This document shows positions 5,122 to 7,411 of a DNA stretch of 7,411 bases, in pieces. Each line of letters begins with the position of its first letter. The stretch's first letter is position 1. The notes under the pieces were generated by a model. That model made no database searches and had not been told where the DNA came from. It was given only the letters and a program-made list of their open reading frames with translations. The DNA comes from Clostridiales bacterium. Lineage in GTDB: Bacteria > Bacillota > Clostridia > Christensenellales > UMGS416. The stretch is taken from the NCBI GenBank assembly GCA_012515725.1, contig JAAYXU010000074.1, positions 1 to 7,411 of the forward strand. Direction: 5' to 3'. Both the position numbers and the translations under genes were made by a program.

Positions 5122-6393
5122 TCAGCGAACGATCAGGCTTTCCCGCTCGGGACCGGTGGATACATAGCGCACCGGCACGTGAAGCGCGTCCTCTACGTAT
5201 CCCACGTAGGAGCGCGCTTCGGGCGGCAGCCGGTCCCAGTGGGTACAGCCGCGGATCGTGCCGCGCCATCCGGGCAGCGCCGTGAGTACCGGCCGCGCCC
5301 TGTCAAGGGCGGAGGCAGGGAAGTCGTACGTTTTAATCCCGTCTATCTCATAAGCTTCGCAAACAGGGTTGCTTTCCCGGCCAGAGAGCACGTCCAGATT
5401 GGTGAGCGCCACCGCAGTCGCGCCCTGCAGCGCGCATCCATAGCGGGCCGCCACCGCGTCAAACCAGCCCACCCTGCGGGGCCGTCCGGTCGTCGCGCCG
5501 TATTCGCCGTCGCTGCCACCCGCACGGCGCAGCGCGTCGGCCTCGTCGCCTGCGATCTGGGACACGAACGGACCTGCGCCCACGCATGTCGCGTACGCTT
5601 TAACTACCGCGATCACGTCTCCCAGGCTCCGGTGCGGAAGGCCCAGCGCGGCCATACTCCCACCGGCCAGCGGCGAGGAGGACGTTACGTACGGATAGAT
5701 GCCGTGATCCGGATCGCGCAGCGCGCCAAGCTGTCCCTCCAGCAGTATTGTCTTTCCCTGTGCGCAGGCGCTGCGCAGCATCGCCGCGACGTCCGTGACC
5801 AGTGGCCTGAGCCGGGGCAGCAGCGGCGCGAGCTGCGCGGCCAGCGCTTCCGCGTCGACCGGCGGATGGCGGTACAGGTGCTCGAGCAGCACGTTTTTCG
5901 CGGTCAGGTTTCGGGCGATGCGCTCAGGAAGCCGCGGCCCGTCAAAAAGGTCGGCCAGCCGGATATTGATTTTCAGCGCCCTGTCTGCATAGAAGGGCGC
6001 GATGCCCCGGCGGGTGGAGCCGAATGCAGCCTGTCCCAGGCGCTCCTCCTCCAGTTCGTCGAGCAGCCGGTGAACCGGCAGCACGATCTGCGCCCTGTCG
6101 GAGAGCGCGACGCGCGGGCGAACGCCTCTCCTTTTAAGCGTATCGAGCTCCGAGAGCAGCTGCCAGGGATTCAGCGCCGTCGCCGGGCCCAGCACGTTCA
6201 CAGTATGCTCATGAAAAACCCCGGAGGGCAGCAGGTGCAGCACCGTCTTTCCCCAGCGGTTCACAAGCGTATGCCCTGCGTTCGCACCGCCCTGCCAGCG
6301 CACCACATAGTCGGCGCGCTCCGCGAAGAAGTCGGCGATTTTTCCTTTTCCCTCGTCTCCCCAGCACGCTCCGACCACAGCCATTACGGGCAT
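5122..6393 (-). CDS. purA: Adenylosuccinate synthetase (divergent subgroup)
   Basis: PurA joins IMP and aspartate using GTP to form adenylosuccinate, the committed step from IMP to AMP, in the cytoplasm. The 423 residues match the usual length of about 425-430. Present: WGDEGKGK (11-18) with the catalytic Asp13, NAGHT with His41, LLPSGVF, SDRAQIVLP, DPDHGIYPYVTSSS (227-240), YGATTGRPRRVGWFD (298-312), and STGPERE (412-418). Differences from the E. coli-type enzyme: GSTRRGIAP where GTTGRGIGP is usual, LEGQLGALRD in place of the FEGAQGT block, Lys at the position of E. coli Arg143, and TNLD (331-334) in place of the guanine-contacting TKLD. Asp13 argues against the phage PurZ subgroup. The ATG at 6393 is chosen: GGGAGGA (6407-6401) lies 7 bases upstream and MPVMAVVG matches normal PurA starts. 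The frame extends to 6450 without a matching ribosome site. Its 3' end faces the LRR gene with a 10-base gap. Confidence 0.95.
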   Translation of the reverse strand: MPVMAVVGACWGDEGKGKIADFFAERADYVVRWQGGANAGHTLVNRWGKTVLHLLPSGVFHEHTVNVLGPATALNPWQLLSELDTLKRRGVRPRVALSDRAQIVLPVHRLLDELEEERLGQAAFGSTRRGIAPFYADRALKINIRLADLFDGPRLPERIARNLTAKNVLLEHLYRHPPVDAEALAAQLAPLLPRLRPLVTDVAAMLRSACAQGKTILLEGQLGALRDPDHGIYPYVTSSSPLAGGSMAALGLPHRSLGDVIAVVKAYATCVGAGPFVSQIAGDEADALRRAGGSDGEYGATTGRPRRVGWFDAVAARYGCALQGATAVALTNLDVLSGRESNPVCEAYEIDGIKTYDFPASALDRARPVLTALPGWRGTIRGCTHWDRLPPEARSYVGYVEDALHVPVRYVSTGPERESLIVR

Positions 6394-6418
6394 ATCGAAA
6401 TCCTCCCTTTTTTTATTG

Positions 6419-6447
6419 TTGCAAAACCAGTATAACCGGCGTATTAT
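6419..6447 (+). promoter_or_regulatory. Possible lysR promoter overlapping the purA promoter
   Basis: TTGCAA (6419-6424; 4 of 6) and TATTAT (6442-6447; 5 of 6) are spaced by 17 bases. The predicted start near 6454 leaves a leader of about 40 bases that includes the CTAATAT repeats. Overlap with the purA promoter on the other strand fits the usual LysR arrangement, in which binding controls both directions. Confidence 0.4.
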
Positions 6448-6457
6448 CATAAGTAAA
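6429..6457 (-). promoter_or_regulatory. Probable purA promoter
   Basis: On the - strand TTTACT (6457-6452; 4 of 6 to TTGACA) and TATACT (6434-6429; 5 of 6) are separated by 17 bases. Transcription would begin near 6422, about 30 bases before the purA ATG. The element overlaps the candidate lysR promoter on the opposite strand. Confidence 0.55.
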
Positions 6458-6467
6458 ATTCATCATT

Positions 6468-6496
6468 CTAATATCTAATATAAGGTGACCTAATAT
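6468..6496 (+). repeat. Three direct CTAATAT repeats before lysR
   Basis: CTAATAT occurs at 6468-6474, 6475-6481 (tandem) and 6490-6496. The third copy ends within the lysR ATG, and AAGGTGA (6482-6488), the ribosome binding site, lies between the second and third. They could be protein-binding sites or a chance AT-rich pattern. Confidence 0.5.
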
Positions 6497-7391
6497 GCAG
6501 ATCGATCCCCACTGGTACTTTGTGTTCCACCGGTGCGCGATGGCCGGTTCTTTCTCGGCGGCGGCGCAGGCGCTCTACGTGTCCCAGTCGGCGGTGAGCC
6601 AGATGATGGGCCATCTGGAGCGGGCGCTGGGCGGGCCGCTGTTTACCCGCAATCCGCGCGGCGTACGGCTGACCGCAGAAGGCGCGGCGCTCTACGGGTA
6701 TGTAGCGAAGGCGTTCGACAGTCTCTCGGCCGGGGAGGCTGCGGTGCGCCGCGCGATGGCGCTAGAGGAGGGGCAGCTACGCATAGGAACCAGCGACGCG
6801 ATACTGCGGTATTTGCTGATGCCCGCGCTTGCCCGAATGAAGCGTATACATCCGGCCATCAATCTGACGCTGACCAATACGACCACGCCGCGTTCGCTGG
6901 AGCTGCTCGACGGAAACGCGGTCGACGCGTGCTTCGTGCATCTGCCGCTCCCAAATCCCGGGCGATACGACGCCCGGCCCATACTGCGGCTTGCCGACTG
7001 CCTGCTGTGCGGCGGTAAGCTCATGGGTCTGGCCGGTTCGCGGCTTGCGTTTTCTCAGCTTAATGACTATCCCATCATCATGCTGGACCGCGGGTCTCTC
7101 ACGCGGCGGCAGCTCGACGAATGGCTGGGGCAACAGGGTGTGACGCTGACGCCGGAGTTTACTACGGGCAGCATCGACAGCCTGCTCGATATGGCGGCTC
7201 TGGGTCTGGGTATGGCGTTCGCGGCGCGCGCATACGCGGCGGATCGGCTCGAATCGGGTGCGCTCGCCGAGGTATCGCTCCCCCAGACGCCCCCGCCCCG
7301 GCATATCGGGCTGGTGACGCGCCGGGGCGAACCGCATTCGCGCGCGCTCCGCGCGTTTGTGGCGATGATCGATGGGGCGTGTAATCCGTAA
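6495..7391 (+). CDS. LysR-family transcriptional regulator
   Basis: This 298-residue protein has the usual LysR length and plan. The N-terminal winged helix-turn-helix (about res 1-62) shows YFVFHRCAMAGSFSAAAQAL, YVSQSAVSQMMGHLERALGG and PLFTRNPRGVRLTAEG, the standard recognition-helix signature. A linker helix follows (about 65-90). The effector-binding periplasmic-binding-protein-like domain starts at GQLRIGTSDAI (about 93) and includes LMPALARMKRIHPAINLTL, a second subdomain near YPIIMLDRGS, and GLGMAFAARAYA near the end. AAGGTGA (6482-6488) lies 6 bases before the ATG. It is divergent from purA, the usual position of a LysR regulator relative to its target, but downstream genes outside the window could also be targets. 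The co-inducer cannot be predicted from sequence. No terminator is seen in the 20 bases that remain. Confidence 0.95.
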   Translation: MQIDPHWYFVFHRCAMAGSFSAAAQALYVSQSAVSQMMGHLERALGGPLFTRNPRGVRLTAEGAALYGYVAKAFDSLSAGEAAVRRAMALEEGQLRIGTSDAILRYLLMPALARMKRIHPAINLTLTNTTTPRSLELLDGNAVDACFVHLPLPNPGRYDARPILRLADCLLCGGKLMGLAGSRLAFSQLNDYPIIMLDRGSLTRRQLDEWLGQQGVTLTPEFTTGSIDSLLDMAALGLGMAFAARAYAADRLESGALAEVSLPQTPPPRHIGLVTRRGEPHSRALRAFVAMIDGACNP

Positions 7392-7411
7392 CACAGTGTA
7401 CGCTCGCGTAA

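Noticed and set aside
4787..5269. A 160-codon frame on - with a Gly/Val/Ala repeat.
   Set aside because: It is the reverse complement of the Pro/Thr stalk of the LRR protein and runs into purA; no start signal.
5122..6393. PurZ-type (2-aminoadenine pathway) synthetase instead of PurA.
   Set aside because: The catalytic Asp13 of WGDEGKGK is present, whereas PurZ lacks it; length and the remaining motifs fit PurA.
5179..6435. A 418-codon open frame on + opposite purA.
   Set aside because: It is the antisense shadow of purA in GC-rich DNA: Arg/Gln/His-rich, no domain, while purA on - has full family motifs.
1..7411. Mobile element, CRISPR, tRNA or rRNA content.
   Set aside because: No transposase or integrase motifs, terminal repeats, regularly spaced repeats or RNA gene signatures were seen on either strand.

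Overview
The window is a GC-rich, gene-dense stretch of ordinary-looking bacterial chromosome. The gene set suggests a Bacillota (Clostridia-like) host: a DUF378 membrane protein, a DUF362 protein with a cysteine-rich tail, a non-archaeal ComA-like enzyme, a divergent PurA, and a secreted leucine-rich-repeat protein with a Pro/Thr stalk. Strong GGAGG-type ribosome binding sites and sigma-A-like promoters agree with this. The order or genus cannot be fixed from the sequence alone. Isoleucine is encoded mostly by ATA and ATC and almost never by ATT in the genes I counted, which is unusual for such GC-rich DNA.

Layout, left to right: (1) the 3' part of an FAD-dependent oxidoreductase on + (1-1002), running in from outside the window. 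(2) A convergent DUF362 protein on - (1009-2103) with a near-consensus promoter. (3) A 215-base divergent intergenic region, then a small uncharacterised protein on + (2319-2663) with an extended -10 promoter. (4) A DUF378 two-helix membrane protein on - (2635-2832). It overlaps the small gene tail-to-tail, and its intrinsic terminator lies inside that gene's coding sequence. (5) A phosphosulfolactate synthase-like gene (comA) on + (2953-3762), followed 32 bases later by a secreted, membrane-anchored LRR protein (3795-5111), probably cotranscribed. (6) Adenylosuccinate synthetase (purA) on - (5122-6393), convergent with the LRR gene. (7) A LysR-type regulator on + (6495-7391), divergent from purA across a 101-base region with overlapping promoters and three CTAATAT repeats.

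How they fit together: most neighbours have unrelated functions, and I see no mobile element, CRISPR array, tRNA or rRNA. The two functional links worth attention are the comA-LRR pair and the purA/lysR divergent pair. In the first, a sulfonate-forming enzyme stands without the other known coenzyme M genes. The second has the classic LysR arrangement but an unusual candidate target. I do not see a clear new multi-gene system; the strongest leads are listed as findings.
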